Shown here in pieces: positions 23,417 through 36,299 of a DNA stretch of 64,000 nt. The translations under genes and the position numbers were made by a program. Location: assembly GCA_025200525.1 (NCBI GenBank), contig JANUSC010000381.1, positions 141,731-205,730 on the forward strand. The letters run 5' to 3'. A model generated the notes under the pieces. The model ran no database searches. It was not told where the DNA came from and saw only the letters and a list, made by a program, of their open reading frames with translations. The number at the start of each line of letters is the position of its first letter. The stretch's first letter is position 1. This DNA is from Camellia lanceoleosa (lineage: Eukaryota; Streptophyta; Magnoliopsida; Ericales; Theaceae).

Positions 23417-26400
23417 CCCACATCAGGAAAAGAAAGAAAAAAAAAAAGTGTTATTTTACTCATATAAAAGGAATCTCATACTCTCATCCCATTATTAAAT
23501 TAGTATGAGTTTCAATATCTCATACTAATTTTCTTGATTTTAAAAAATTAAGAAAATCTCTATTGGATAGTTTTTATTTAATAATCCCACATTGGGGAAA
23601 AAAAAGAAAAAGAGTTATTTTACTTATACATTTAATATTGTAATGTTGTACATGTTTCAATTCAATGTAATTTAAATTTTTAATTAATTAATTATGACCT
23701 AGCCGATTAGGCTAAATCATTTTTGATTTGTTGGTTTAACCGCGATTTTAACGGTTTTATCAAATTATATGGATTAGATTTGTTTGATTCGAAATAAACT
23801 AAAAATTGATCTAATTAAAGATTGAAAGACTGAGATTACTTGATTAGAAATAAACTTTCCGTCCAAATAATTGTTAACTTTTATTTCATAATCCCACATC
23901 GGATAAAGAAAAAAAAAAGTGAATTGTTTCATTTATATAAAGTGAATCTTAATAGTATAGTATTGTGTATATTTCAATTCAAGATGCTTTAAATTTTAAA
24001 ATTAAGATAACATTTAAAAGATTTAATTAATTAATTTTTGTATAAGTTGGTTGGTCATTTGACTTAACCGATTAGGGTAACCATTTTGGGTTTGACCAAT
24101 TCACCGTTTAATCGATTTTTCATACTAATTTTATTAATTGTAAATAATTTAAAAAATTTCCATTGGCTTACTTTCATTTAATCATATAAAAATAAAACTT
24201 TGAATAATTTATGATTTATTTTATAATCCCACATTGGAAGAAGAAGAAAAAGCAAAGTTTATTTCACGATTTATCTATATATTATATAAGGAAAATGAGG
24301 TTTTTCGGAAAAATCTTCTAGGAGCTTTAAACCCTTATTCTAAAATTATTAAATTTTCTTAATTTTAAACAATTAAGAAAATTCTCATTGACTAGTTTCC
24401 ATTTACTTTTTATTTTACAATCTCACATCAAAAAAAGAAAAAAAAAAAGTGAATTGTTTCATTTATATAAAATAAATCTTATACTTTATATAACCAAAAG
24501 AAATCTATAGATCCATATCTTTCATTGATAAACAATCGAATGGTTACAAATATTTATATGAATAGAAGGTTCAAACTAATTCTCTAACTAACTAACAAAC
24601 TCTCATACTAACTACCACAACTCATACTGTTATAACAAACTCATTTTCTAATTATACATGCTTGTGATGCATATGGAGTCACAGTCAAACACCGAGCCTG
24701 CACTTGTGAATTGAACTATTGTGCCTTGTGTTGTTGAGACTTGCACTATAACTCAGGTTAAAATTGTGCCTTGTGAAAGTTTTAATATCTCATACTAATT
24801 TTCTTAATTTTAAATAATTAAAAAAATCTCTATTGTCTAGCTTTTATTTGATAATCTCACATCAGGAAAAGAAGAAAAAAAAATAAGTTTTTTACTCATA
24901 TAAAAGGAATCTTATACTCCTTTCCCATTTAGTGAGCAGCCTGGCGAGAGTTTCAATGTCTCATACTAATTTTCTTTATTTTTTTAATTTTAAACAATTA
25001 AGAAAATCTCCATTGACTAACTTTTATTTGATAATCCCACATTGGGAAAAGAAAGAAAAAAATGAGTTATTTTACTCATATAAAGTGAATCTTATACTCC
25101 CATTGCATTGAATATTGTAGTGTTGTGCATATTTTAATTCAATATAATTTAAATTTTAAAAGTTTTAATTAATTAATTATGACTTAGCCGATTAGACTAA
25201 ATCATTTTTGATTTGATTGATTTGTTAATTTAACCGCGATTTTATCAAAATATATTGATTAGATTTGTTTGATTCGAAATAAACTAAAGATTAATCTGAT
25301 TGCGTGATTAGAAATAAATTTTTCGACTAAATAATTGTTAACTTTTATTTTATAATCCCACATTGAAAAAAAAAAGAAGTGAGTTTTTCACTTATATAAA
25401 GTGAATCTTAATAGTGTAGTATTGTGTATACTTCAATTCAAGACAATTTAAATTTGAAAATTAAAATAACATTTAAAAATTTTAATTAATTAATTTTTGT
25501 ATAAGTTGGTTGGTCATTTGACCTAACCGATTAGGCTAAACTATTTTGGGTTTGATCGATTAAATCGATTTAATCTCTATTTCTCATACTAATTTTATTA
25601 ATTTTAAACAATTAAAAAATTTCCATTGACTAACTTTCATTTTACCATATAAAAGTAAAACTCTAATTAGTTTATAACTTATTTTATAATCTCACATCGG
25701 GAGAAGAAGAAAAGTAAAGTTTGTTTCACTATCTATATCTATATCTATATCTATATCTATATTATAAGCAAATGTAGTGTTATCTCAAAAAGTTTCAAAA
25801 ATTCATTCTTAAATTCTCATAATTTTGAAAAGAAAACAAAATATGTGGCACCCCTATAGCTCCCTTTTCACTTTTCAATTCTTCTCACTACCTCTCCCTA
25901 TATAAAAAAAATAAAAGTAAAATAATAAAAAAAAAATTCACATAATATCTTTATTTCCCACGGTTCAAATAAAAGGATAGAAATCCAATATAGTTATCCT
26001 TATCTCTCTTCTACAAAAATCTAAAACAAATAAAAAAACCAAGAGATAAAAAGAAGCAAATTTACAAATAAAAAAATAAAAAAGATAAAAATCCTACATA
26101 GTTATTCTTATTTCTTTTCTATAAAAAATCTAAAAAAACTTCTCTTATGTTTGTATTCTAATCTCCATAAATAGTTGTACTATTCTCACTAAAATGAAAT
26201 TAAAGATGATGAAGGAAGAAAAAAAAAAACTCACAACTCTCGATTTTGTTACAACAACATGATTACTTGTCTATATCTTTCTAAATAAACACTCGCTCAA
26301 AACCTGTTTATCTACAATTTACTTATAAAGACACGGGTATATTGTCACTATAATTCTAAAGGTTTTATTGTCTTTTGCTTTTGCTTTCATTAATTAATTC

Positions 26401-27575
26401 ATAAATAAGTTAAAAACAACTGTTTTGGGGGGTTTTTTTTTTTCTCTGACATTTTTCAATTGTGTGTTTCATATTTTTATTTTTATTTTTAATATTGAAT
26501 CACTTTTTTAAAATTATACAATAATCTCTCTATTTTCATAGGGTTTTTCCTTTTGAGATGTTTTGAACAAACAAAAAAGTAATGGCATTGTGGTGCCTGA
26601 GAGTGATGGATATATCTTTGTAATCATCATCATAAGAAGCTGAAGTTGAGGGTAAGAAGAAGAAGTAGAAGAAGCAGAAGGAGATGAAAAAACTATGAGG
26701 ACTTGAATTAATGTGCAAAATTGAATATAAACTGAGAAGGTAATTTATGTATAAATTAGGCCGAGCTAAGTGCAACTATTGAAATAGACCGAGTTAGGTC
26801 CAATCTCTTGGATGTTGGGCCAAACTACGGGCTGAGGTAATGAAGCTTGGTCCTTTATCCCGACGGTTCGGTCAGAGATAGTGTAAGAACATGAATTTTT
26901 AGGCAACTAATTAGTTTATTAATAATAATATTAAGTCAATTAATAGTGATTATTAAACTATTAAATTATAATATTAAAAACACCATAATTAATGCCAATG
27001 TTAAATTCTTTTAAATAAAATTATTTATCTTGATGTGATTAAAATTCTGTATCAAAATACCGTGGTGAAAGCTAAATGGATTAAATTGATAGTACTAAGC
27101 TAGTTAGAATTTAGTAGGAAGAAAACCATCCAGTTGAAAATGATAATATTAAATAAGTAAACAAATAAATAAATAAATTAATTAATTATAATAATTTTGT
27201 GGGTGTTTAATATTTGTTATTTATAAATTATTTTATTAAGGATTTATTTTAGAATTAGAAATTGAGCGTCCAAATAGCCTAAGGAGGTGAAATTGATAAG
27301 TTAAATCGATTTAATTTCAAGTATTGGACCCTATGAAAGTGTAATTAAATATTCGATTCGATTCAAGAAAATTAAGGTCCTAATTGGAGTTGATTGAGTC
27401 TTGAGGAGTGAGATCTATGATTATTCAGAATTAAATTAGGTTATGGAGTGTCCAATTGGAATACGTAAATTAATTAAATGAAATGTGAGTCTGATAAAAA
27501 AATTTAAGGTCTAAACGATTTGGGAAATCAAAATTGATAATGATAGTAAGTTTAATTTAATATTTGGAACCTTTA
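23417..27575 (+). repeat. Macro-unit copy 3: segment A (no copia element) and start of L
   Basis: Collinear with 2279-3006 and 12345-15795, skipping the copia element. The uninterrupted site is at about 24135-24160. CCCACAT motifs recur at 23417, 23586, 23892, 24227, 25037 and 25367. The start of L is at 26882 (TGTAAGAACATGAATTT). The last 150 bp before 27540 are more diverged from copy 1 than the rest. The copy stops at CTTTA (27571-27575), where the tandem array begins. Confidence 0.85.
26882..27575 (+). mobile_element. Segment L, copy 3, 5' fragment
   Basis: Matches 15102-15795 of the first L copy. The rest of this L copy resumes only at 62254 with the equivalent of 17881, so about 2.1 kb of L is missing and the array lies between the two halves. 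Confidence 0.6.
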
Positions 27576-27637
27576 CCATCATCCAACCACTTTTGGTGCC
27601 CTCGCTTAAGTCATAAGCTAACGCTACTTAGCTCAGC
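27571..27637 (-). ncRNA. 7SL-like RNA gene, 5' remnant (unit 1)
   Basis: Only the first 67 nt or so remain, starting GCTGAGC (position 27637, minus strand). The remainder is cut by the array/L joint. Its promoter (27661-27703) is intact. Confidence 0.55.
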
Positions 27638-27660
27638 AATTATTAGATATCTCAATCAGT

Positions 27661-27703
27661 CCTTATATTCGGACATTATCGTTGTTTTTAAACGATGTGG
27701 GAT
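27661..27703 (-). promoter_or_regulatory. USE plus TATA, Pol III spacing (unit 1)
   Basis: On minus: ATCCCACATCG at 27703-27693, 24 nt, then ATATAAGG at 27668-27661. The predicted start is 23 nt downstream. Confidence 0.7.
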
Positions 27704-29823
27704 AAGTTTACGATTATACTACAACCAATATTTAAACTTTTCACTATCTTTTTCCTAATTAGATTATGAACGATGTGGGATAGATTTAGGATTCTACTAC
27801 AACCAATATTTAAACTTTACACTATCTTCTTTCTAATGAGATTATGTTTCTTTCTGTTCCGTAGTAGCCGTCATCGTCCGCCACCATCACCGAACCATCT
27901 TTTCTCTTCCCCACCTACAAGTAACAACCGCCACGGGGAGAGAGAGGTCAAGAGAAAAGAAAAAGAAAAAAAGAAAAGAAAAAGGGGTTGCATGCAAGGA
28001 AGAACTTTTGGGTGTGTGGTAGGTCTCTATCTTTCTTTTTCTCTTTGTTTTTGTTCTTTATCCTTACTCTATAATTATTTAGTTCATTGATGGAGAGGTT
28101 GTAGGTTTATGTACTTTGTATATAGATAGATATGTATATATATATACGGTTAAGAAATCTGAGTAGTTTAATTCATGTATAAACATTGGGTATAATTCTT
28201 AGTCCAAAAATTCTGCACAGAATCACAAACTTTAAAAATCAAGAAACCATATCAAACGAATGAATTTTGAACTGAAATTTTTACAGTAGATTAATTACGA
28301 GTTGGGTTGCATATCTGGAGTTTATCATAATTTTTGGGAGTCAAAATCCATATAAACTGATGCGTTCAATTCTGTCCAGAAAACTAGCTGAAAACAGTAA
28401 ATTCGAGAGTGTCGTTCTCTTTGGGTATAAATCCAAAAATTATCAAATTAGTGTCATTAGAACCGTTCTGAGTCTAGTTTCCTACATTTTTGGCCTTGCA
28501 TTGAGCGCACGTGTATACTAAGAGAACCATTAATTTTTTTAAAGTGCTGCACAAAACAACCTGTTTAGATATAATTAATTGCAAATAATTATTTTGATAA
28601 GCAAATCAAGTGAGACCAATTGGGCTTCAAACTTAGGATATATTAGTTGTTATCTGGATGGTTTTGGAATTTTTCGAATAGCGTGGAGTGGGTTTTGTAA
28701 TTTTCAATGTTCGCGAATAGATTGGGAAAGTTTGTTTAAAACTCCGTTTTATCTTAAAGTTACTTTTAATTAAGTTTCGATTTGAACCCATGCCTTGGGT
28801 AATTTTAGACCTTGAAGAACATGAACTTAGGTATTATTTAAGAGTAACGGTGAGTGAGGGTGAGCTGTGGTAGTGCGTTTTAGTGCGGGATACTTAATTT
28901 ATTATTCTCTTTAGTATTTTTAAATTAGTAATGACATGTAGTCTTCGTACTTGGCTCAGGGCATTAGTTGGACTTTCATACTCTATTCAAGGATTATATT
29001 ATTTGGTTTTCAGGTGAGTAGTTTCATGCTACATATTTTTATAAATGTTCCCCTACCTCGAACTGTTGGAAAATTAAATTGTTGTTTCAGGACTAAACCG
29101 TTTTGATAAAATTATTATATTATCAATGGAATCAAATTATTTCAAACATGTGTGAACTTCTTGTATCTTAAACTATTTGTTTGGGTCTCATGTTTATCAT
29201 GGTGAACTACCACGTTTTGCGATCTTGATGTGTATTGAGTATTGAGACCATCTGTGTATTTTAGTCGAGGAAATTATTCTCTTGGGTGTGGTGACTCTGG
29301 CCACTAGGGAGCGGATTCGGGTTGGGCGTGAACTTGTGGTTTTTTTTTGGTTCATTTTTGATGAATTTTTTTTTTAAAAAAGTTTATGCGTTTTAGAATC
29401 TCTGGCGACTATATGGACCAAATAAGTTATAAAAAAATGAAAACATATTCATTAAAAATAAAAGTGAAAATAAGTTGGTGATGTTTTTAGATCATTCTAC
29501 ACCGGACACACAAAAATGTAAAATCTTTGATGCAAATTTAAAAATATTATATTCAAAGGAAAAAAACAATGAGTTTTTTGGTTAGTTGCCAACCCCACCA
29601 AATGTAATTCATTGACATAGAAAAAATCATCATTTTATGTTTTGTAATCATTACCTAGTACTGTTCCACTTTTGGCGAAAGTAAATTTAGATTTTCAAAT
29701 TTTAAAGATCCATCCATGATCATAACAATACAAATTTATTTATTTTATACATGAAAAATAAAAGACCATCCTTGATCATCACAATATTAATTTTTATTTT
29801 AATACACGTAAAAAAAAAAAAAA

Positions 29824-30008
29824 GTGGTTGTCCAATGACTTAAACTCAAGCAATTCCCAGGGAACCTACAGGTTCACTAGTGTAGTCTGAGTTCAACTAT
29901 GCTGGCCACAACCTAAGTTCAAGCGTTGAAGCCAACTATCAACTTTACCATCATCCAACCACTTTGGTGGCCCCGCTTAAGTCATAAGCTAACGCTACTT
30001 AGCTCGGC
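29824..30008 (-). ncRNA. 7SL-like Pol III RNA gene, copy 1 (185 nt)
   Basis: The minus strand from 30008 to 29824 starts GCCGAGC and ends CAACCAC before 14 T (29823-29810). Seen directly: a hairpin AGCTAA-GTAGCG-TTAGCT near the 5' end, a small second hairpin next to it, and complementarity of AAAGTGGTTG (from about nt 45) with CAACCACTTT at the 3' end. Two 5' hairpins followed by a stem closed with the 3' end is the layout of the SRP RNA Alu domain, and plant 7SL RNA as I remember it also starts GCCGAGCT. Plant 7SL RNA is about 300 nt; here the helix 8 region is replaced by a short hairpin (GAACC-TGTA-GGTTC). It could be an active shortened RNA or a promoter-bearing pseudogene. Confidence 0.65.
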
Positions 30009-32311
30009 AATTATTAGATATCTCAATCACTCCTTATATTCAGACATTATGCGTTGTTTTTAAACGATGTGGGATAAGTTTACGATTATACTACAACCAA
30101 TATTTAAACTTTACACTACCTTTTGAGTAGTAAGATTATGAGAGATGTGGGATAGATTTGCGATTCTACTCCAACGAATATTTAAACATTACACTATCTT
30201 CTTTCTAATGAGATTATGTTTCTTTCTCTTCCGTAGTAGCCATCGTCCGCCACCATCATTGAACCATCTTTTGTCTTCCCCACCTACAAGTAGCAACCGC
30301 CACGGGAGAGAGAGGTCAAGAGAAAAGAAAAAGAAAAAAGAAAAAGAAAAAGGGGTTGCATGCAAGGAAGAACTTTTGGGTGTGTGGTAGGTCTCTATCT
30401 TTCTTTTTCTCTTTGTTTTTGTTCTTTATCCTTACTCTATAATTATTTAGTTCATTGATGGAGAGGTTGTAGGTTTATGTACTTTGTATATAGATAGATA
30501 TGTATATATATATACGGTTAAGAAATCTGAGTAGTTTAATTCATGTATAAACATTGGGTATAATTCTTAGTCCAAAAATTCTGCACAGAATCACAAACTT
30601 TAAAAATCAAGAAACCATATCAAACGAATGAATTTTGAACTGAAATTTTTACAGTAGATTAATTACGAGTTGGGTTGCATATCTGGAGTTTATCATAATT
30701 TTTGGGAGTCAAAATCCATATAAACTGATGCGTTCAATTCTGTCCAGAAAACTAGCTGAAAACAGTAAATTCGAGAGTGTCGTTCTCTTTGGGTATAAAT
30801 CCAAAAATTATCAAATTAGTGTCATTAGAACCGGTTACGAGTCTAGTTTCCTACATTTTTGGCCTTGCATTGAGCGCACGTGTATACTAAGAGAACCATT
30901 AATTTTTTTAAAGTGCTGCACAAAACAACCTGTTTAGATATAATTAATTGCAAATAATTATTTTGATAAGCAAATCAAGTGAGACCAATTGGGCTTCAAA
31001 CTTAGGATATATTAGTTGTTATCTGGATGGTTTTGGAATTTTTCGAATAGCGTGGAGTGGGTTTTGTAATTTTCAATGTTCGCGAATAGATTGGGAAAGT
31101 TTGTTTAAAACTCCGTTTTATCTTAAAGTTACTTTTAATTAAGTTTCGATTTGAACCCATGCCTTGGGTAATTTTAGACCTTGAAGAACATGAACTTAGG
31201 TATTATTTAAGAGTAACGGTGAGTGAGGGTGAGCTGTGGTAGTGCGTTTTAGTGCGGGATACTTAATTTATTATTCTCTTTAGTATTTTTAAATTAGTAG
31301 TGACATGTAGTCTTCGTACTTGGCTCCGGGCATTAGTTGGACTTTCATACTCTATTCGAGGATTATATTATTTGGTTTTCGTGAGTAGTTTCATGCTACA
31401 TATTTTTATAAATGTTCCCTACCTCGAACTGTTGGAAAATTAAATTGTTGTTTCAGGACTAAACCGTTTTGATAAAATTATTATATTATCAATGGAATCA
31501 AATTATTTCAAACATGTGTGAACTTCATATCAGTAAACTATTTGTTTGGGTCTCATGTTTATCATGGTGAACTACCACGTTTTTGCGATCTTGATGTGTA
31601 TTGAGTATTGAGACCATCTGTGTATTTTAGTCCAGGAAATTATTCTCTTTGGCGTGTGGTGACTCTGGCCACTAGGAGCGGATTCGGGTTGGGCCGTGAA
31701 CTTGTGGTTTTTTTTTTTTGGTTCATTTTTGATGAATTTTTTTAAAAAAAAAGTTTGCGTTTAGAATCTCACGACTATATGGACCAAATAAGTTATAAAA
31801 AAATGAAAACATATTCATTAAAAATAACAGTGAAAATAAGTTGCTGATGTTTTTAGATCATTCTACACCAGACACAAAAAATGTAAAATCTTTGATGCAA
31901 ATTTAAAAAATATTATATTCAAAGGAAAAAACAATGAGTTTTTTTTGGTTAGTTGCCAACCCCACCAAATGTAATTCATTGACATAGAAAAAAATCATCA
32001 TTTTATGTTTTGTAATCATCACCAAGGACTGATCCACTGGGTGCGAATGTAAATTTAGATTTTCAAATTTTAAAGATCCATCCATGATCATAACAATACA
32101 AATTTATTTATTTTATACATGAAAAATAAAAGACCATCCTTGATCATCACAATATTAATTTTTTATTTTAATACACGTAAAAAAAAAAAAAAGTGGTTGT
32201 CCAATGACTTAAACTCAAGCAATTCCCAGGGAACCTACAGGTTCACTAGTCTAGTCTGAGTTCAACTATGCTGGCCACAACCTAAGTTCAAGCGTTGATG
32301 CCAACTATCAA
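29943..32311. repeat. Array unit 2
   Basis: 2369 bp, collinear with unit 1. The purine tract is at about 30305-30355. Differences from unit 1 are mainly single-base indels at CAG/CTG/CGG motifs. Confidence 0.92.
30032..30075 (-). promoter_or_regulatory. USE plus TATA, Pol III spacing (copy 1)
   Basis: On minus: ATCCCACATCG at 30075-30065, then ATATAAGG at 30039-30032, then 23 nt to the predicted start at 30008. USE-TATA spacing of about 25 bp is the plant Pol III snRNA/7SL type; the Pol II type is about 10 bp longer. Confidence 0.75.
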
Positions 32312-32377
32312 CTTTACCATCATCCAACCACTTTGGTGTCCTCGCTTAAGTCATAAGCTAACGCTACTTAGCTCGGC
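32193..32377 (-). ncRNA. 7SL-like Pol III RNA gene, copy 2 (185 nt)
   Basis: The cleanest copy. It starts GCCGAGC at 32377 and ends at 32193, followed by 14 T (32192-32179). The 6-bp hairpin AGCTAA/TTAGCT with loop GTAGCG, the adjacent hairpin and the closing stem AAAGTGGTTG/CAACCACTTT are all present. The conserved UGUAAY of SRP RNAs reads TATGAC here, so SRP9/14 binding is doubtful. Confidence 0.68.
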
Positions 32378-34674
32378 AATTATTAGATATCTCAATCAGT
32401 CCTTATATTCAGACATTATGCGTTGTTTTTAAACGATGTGGGATAAGTTTACGATTATACTACAACCAATATTTAAACTTTTCACTATCTTTTTCCTAAT
32501 TAGATTATGAACGATGTGGGATAGATTTACGATTCTACTACAACCAATATTTAAACTTTACAATATCTTCTTTCTAATGAGATTATGTTTCTTTCTCTTC
32601 CGTAGTAGCCGTCATCGTCCGCCACCATCACCGAACCATCTTTTGTCTTCCCCACCTACAAGTAGCAACCGCCACGGGAAGAGAGAGGACAAGAGAAAAG
32701 AAAAAGAAAAAAGAAAAAGAAAAAGGGGTTGCATGCAAGGAAGAACTTTTGGGTGTGTGGTAGGTCTCTATCTTTCTTTTTCTCTTTGTTTTTGTTCTTT
32801 ATCCTTACTCTATAATTATTTAGTTCATTGATTGAGAGGTTGTAGGTTTATGTACTTTGTATATAGATAGATATATATATATACGGTTAAAAAATCTGAG
32901 TAGTTTAATTCATGTATAAACATTGGGTATAATTCTTAGTCCAAAAATTCTGCACAGAATCACAAACTTTAAAAATCAAGAAACCATATCAAACGAATGA
33001 ATTTTGAACTGAAATTTTTACAGTAGATTAATTACGAGTTGGGTTGCATATCTGGAGTTTATCATAATTTTTGGGAGTCAAAATCCATATAAACTGATGC
33101 GTTCAATTCTGTCCAGAAAACTAGCTGAAAACAGTAAATTCGAGAGTGTCGTTCTCTTTGGGTATAAATCCAAAAATTATCAAATTAGTGTCATTAGAAC
33201 CGGTTACGAGTCTAGTTTCCTACATTTTTGGCCTTGCATTGAGCGCTCGTGTATACTAAGAGAACCATTAATTTTTTTAAAGTGCTGCTGAAAACAACCT
33301 GTTTAGATATAATTAATTGCAAATAATTATTTTGATAAGCAAGCCAAGTTAGAGCAATTGGGCTTCAAACTTAGGATATATTAGTTGTTATCTGGATGGT
33401 TTTGGAATTTTTCGAATAGCGTGGAGTGGGTTTTGTAATTTTCAATGTTCGCGAATAGATTGGGAAAGTTTGTTTAAAACTCCGTTTTATCTTAAAGTTA
33501 CTTTTAATTAAGTTTCGATTTGAACCCATGCCTTGGGTAATTTTAGACCTTGAAGAACATGAACTTAGGTATTATTTAGGAGTAACGGTGAGTGAGGGTG
33601 AGCTGTGGTAGTGCGTTTTAGTGCGGATACTTAATTTATTATTCTCTTTAGTATTTTTAAATTAGTAGTGACATGTAGTCTTCGACTTGGCTCGGGGCAT
33701 TAGTTGGACTTTCATACTCTATTCGAGGATTATATTATTTGGTTTTCGTGAGTAGTTTCACGCTACATATTTTTATAAATGTTCCCCTACCTTGAACTGT
33801 TGGAAAATTAAATTGTTGTTTCAGGACTAAACCGTTTTGATAAAATTATTATATTATCAATGGAATCAAATTATTTCTGAAACATGTGTGAACTTCATCT
33901 TGTAAACTATTTGTTTGGGTCTCATGTTTATCATGGTGAACTACCACGTTTTGCGATCTTGATGTGTATTGAGTATTGAGACCATCTGTGTATTTTAGTC
34001 GAAATTATTCTCTTGTGTGTGGTGACTCGCCACTAGGAGCGGATTCGGTTGGGCCGTGAACTTGTGGTTTTTTTCATTTTTGTTCATTTTGATGAATTTT
34101 TTTTTAAAAAAAAAGTTTGCGTTTTAGAATCTACGTGACTATATGGACCAAATAAGTTATAAAAAAATGAAAACATATTCATTAAAAATAAAAGTGAAAA
34201 TAAGTTGGTGATGTTTTTAGATCATTCTACACCAGACACACAAAAAATGTAAAATCTTTGATGCAAATTTAAAAAATATTATATTCAAAGGAAAAAACAA
34301 TGAGTTTTTTTGGTTAGTTGCCAACCCCACCAAATGTAATTCATTGACATAGAAAAAATCATCATTTTATGTTTTGTAATCATCACCAAGGACTGATCCA
34401 CTGGGTGCGAAAGTAAATTTAGATTTTCAAATTTTAAAGATCCATCCATGATCATAACAATACAAATTTATTTATTTTATACATGAAAAATAAAAGACCA
34501 TCCTTGATCATCACAATATTAATTTTTTATTTTAATACACGTAAAAAAAAAAAAAGTGGTTGTCCAATGACTTAAACTCAAGCAATTCCCAGGGAACCTA
34601 CAGGTTCACTAGTCTAGTCCGAGTTCAACTTTGCTGGCCACAACCTAAGTTCAAGCGTTGATGCCAACTATCAA
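32312..34674. repeat. Array unit 3
   Basis: 2363 bp, collinear with units 1 and 2. The short frames at 32514-32831 and 33097-33291 are the shared unit frames, not genes. Confidence 0.92.
32401..32444 (-). promoter_or_regulatory. USE plus TATA, Pol III spacing (copy 2)
   Basis: On minus: a perfect ATCCCACATCG at 32444-32434, 25 nt, ATATAAGG at 32408-32401, then 23 nt to the start at 32377. A second USE at 32522-32512 lies in a 78-bp direct duplication of the promoter region. Confidence 0.78.
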
Positions 34675-34732
34675 CTTTACCATCATCCAACCACTTTGGT
34701 GCCCTCGCTTAAGTCATAAGCTAACGCTACTT
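34556..34732 (-). ncRNA. 7SL-like RNA gene, copy 3, cut by LINE 1
   Basis: The 3' 177 nt are present, with the T run at 34555-34543. The first nucleotides and the whole promoter are gone: the LINE begins at 34733, and after its shortened 3' end the array resumes far downstream of the promoter. This copy cannot be expressed from its own promoter. Confidence 0.65.
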
Positions 34733-34935
34733 GGTAATCTTCTAATAAAGTACAAGCATTTTGATCATTAGACTAGCTCCGCTTTGGATTGTCATCTTGA
34801 TTCCAAGATGAAAGGCTCTTCTATCATATTTCATACTCGTGTAGAGTTAATATATTAAACATCACTCAACAGAATTATTTTGTCAAGTTTAATAGGCATA
34901 GGCATTGTAGAGTTCACAGGCTTTAATGGCAACCA

Positions 34936-36299
34936 GTGGTCAACACGGGCGTCCATGGCGAAGCGGTAAAGTCTATGGGGCGGTCCGATGGCGAGGAATG
35001 GAGGTGGCAACCGGTGGTCCGCAGACATGGTGGTAGAGTCTTTGGGGCAAGAGGAGATGGGCACTCAAGGGAGAACAACATACACTATGTTTTGTGGATG
35101 ACATACCGAGTCCATGGGGTGTCGGGGTTAGAAAAATCTTCTCCAACTATGGAGTTGTCTTTGGATGTGTATATTCCAAACAAGAGAAGGCGTCTCACAG
35201 GGGTCTAGGTTCGCTTTATACGGTATGTTGCCCGGTAGCAGCGGACATGGTCGTGCTCAAAGCACATGGCCTTTGGTGCGATGATAAAGCCTTAAAGGTC
35301 AAAATGGCGGAGTTTAGTAAGGAACATTAGATAACCAAAATAAGGCTCCTATATTACCGAAGGATGGGTCAAGAAGGGTAACCAATCTCTCGTGCTACTC
35401 ACGAGGGAGTAAGTCATATGCCGATGCACTAAGAGGTAATGCTCACAATCTAACTTCGGCTCATACGATTAAGGTTGAGAGGAGGAATGGGTGGTCAGTA
35501 TAAAAGCTGTGGCAAGATTAAATTCACATCTCTCGATTGAAAATTTTAATTTGAACTCGAGGCGAGGTTATGGGGATATCATAGTTCGGCGAGGTGGGCG
35601 TCGATAATTCTCACGTTTCAATCAGTGGTAGCTTTGAAGGAACAAGCTGCGCTAATGAAGGAATGGATTCAAGAGTGGTGCGAGTCGATTGCGGAATGGG
35701 ATGAAAGCATGGAATTGGATCGAGTCGAGGCGGTGTGGTTAAGTTGTTATGGGGTGCCACCGACCCTATGGAATAGTAATACTTTTGAAATTGGTCGAGA
35801 GTGGGGTGAGGTGCTCAAACGGATGACAAGTATTACCATTAATGTGTCCTCTTTTCATTGTGGGAAAGTGCAGATAGAAACTAGTCGTATGACTACCATC
35901 AATCACACAGTCAATCTGGAATGCAAAGGTGCGATCTACCCTGTTAGGATCTGTGAGGAACAGATCATAATTACACAGGTCGTGAAAGACCATTGCATCT
36001 GCCAATCATTTATGAGGAACAATGAGGCAAGCTACAACTCAGAGGAAAAAGTCGAGAACATTGCAGAGAGAGGCAGCAGGCAAGAAGAAGAAGATGCTAA
36101 CGTGGCTGTTCAAGTGGGAGCTGAGGTGGATAAAGGCTGTGGGGTGGAATTAAGAGGTATGGAGATAGCTCAAGTCTCGTGTAATGGCTTGGAGGAGGAA
36201 GAAAGACTGAGGGAGGTTTCGGTGGTGGAGGAGTCAGACACGATGGTGGCCTTTGTCAGGAAGGTGGTGCACTCGATAAAGGGATGTCGTGATGGGTGA
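34936..36299 (+). pseudogene. LINE 1 ORF1 (RRM and DUF4283-like)
   Basis: Broken frames. Around 35090-35330 they encode an RRM-like domain (KIFSNYGVVFG, then AADMVVLKAHGL and KALKVKMAEF). The frame 35625-36299 (224 codons) carries a region typical of plant L1 ORF1/DUF4283 (VWLSCYGVPPTLWN, GREWGEVL, GAIYPVRICEE), then an acidic Glu-rich tail. ORF1 proteins bind the LINE RNA. A zinc knuckle is not seen. Confidence 0.8.

Larger units (their letters stand above)
27571..29942. repeat. Array unit 1
   Basis: The first unit starts at the joint with segment L, so its 7SL-like gene lacks the 3' part. The purine tract is at about 27942-27985 and the (TA)n patch at about 28125-28147. The short plus-strand frame 27773-28090 (Arg/Pro then Lys/Glu-rich) and the 64-codon frame at 28579-28773 recur in other units with indels. 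They show no known domain, and I do not call them genes. Confidence 0.9.

Noticed and set aside
32193..32377. A tRNA-derived SINE
   Set aside because: No convincing box A/box B pair at the right distance, no target duplication around each copy, and copies are tandem rather than dispersed. The external USE/TATA promoter and 7SL-like 5' fold fit better.
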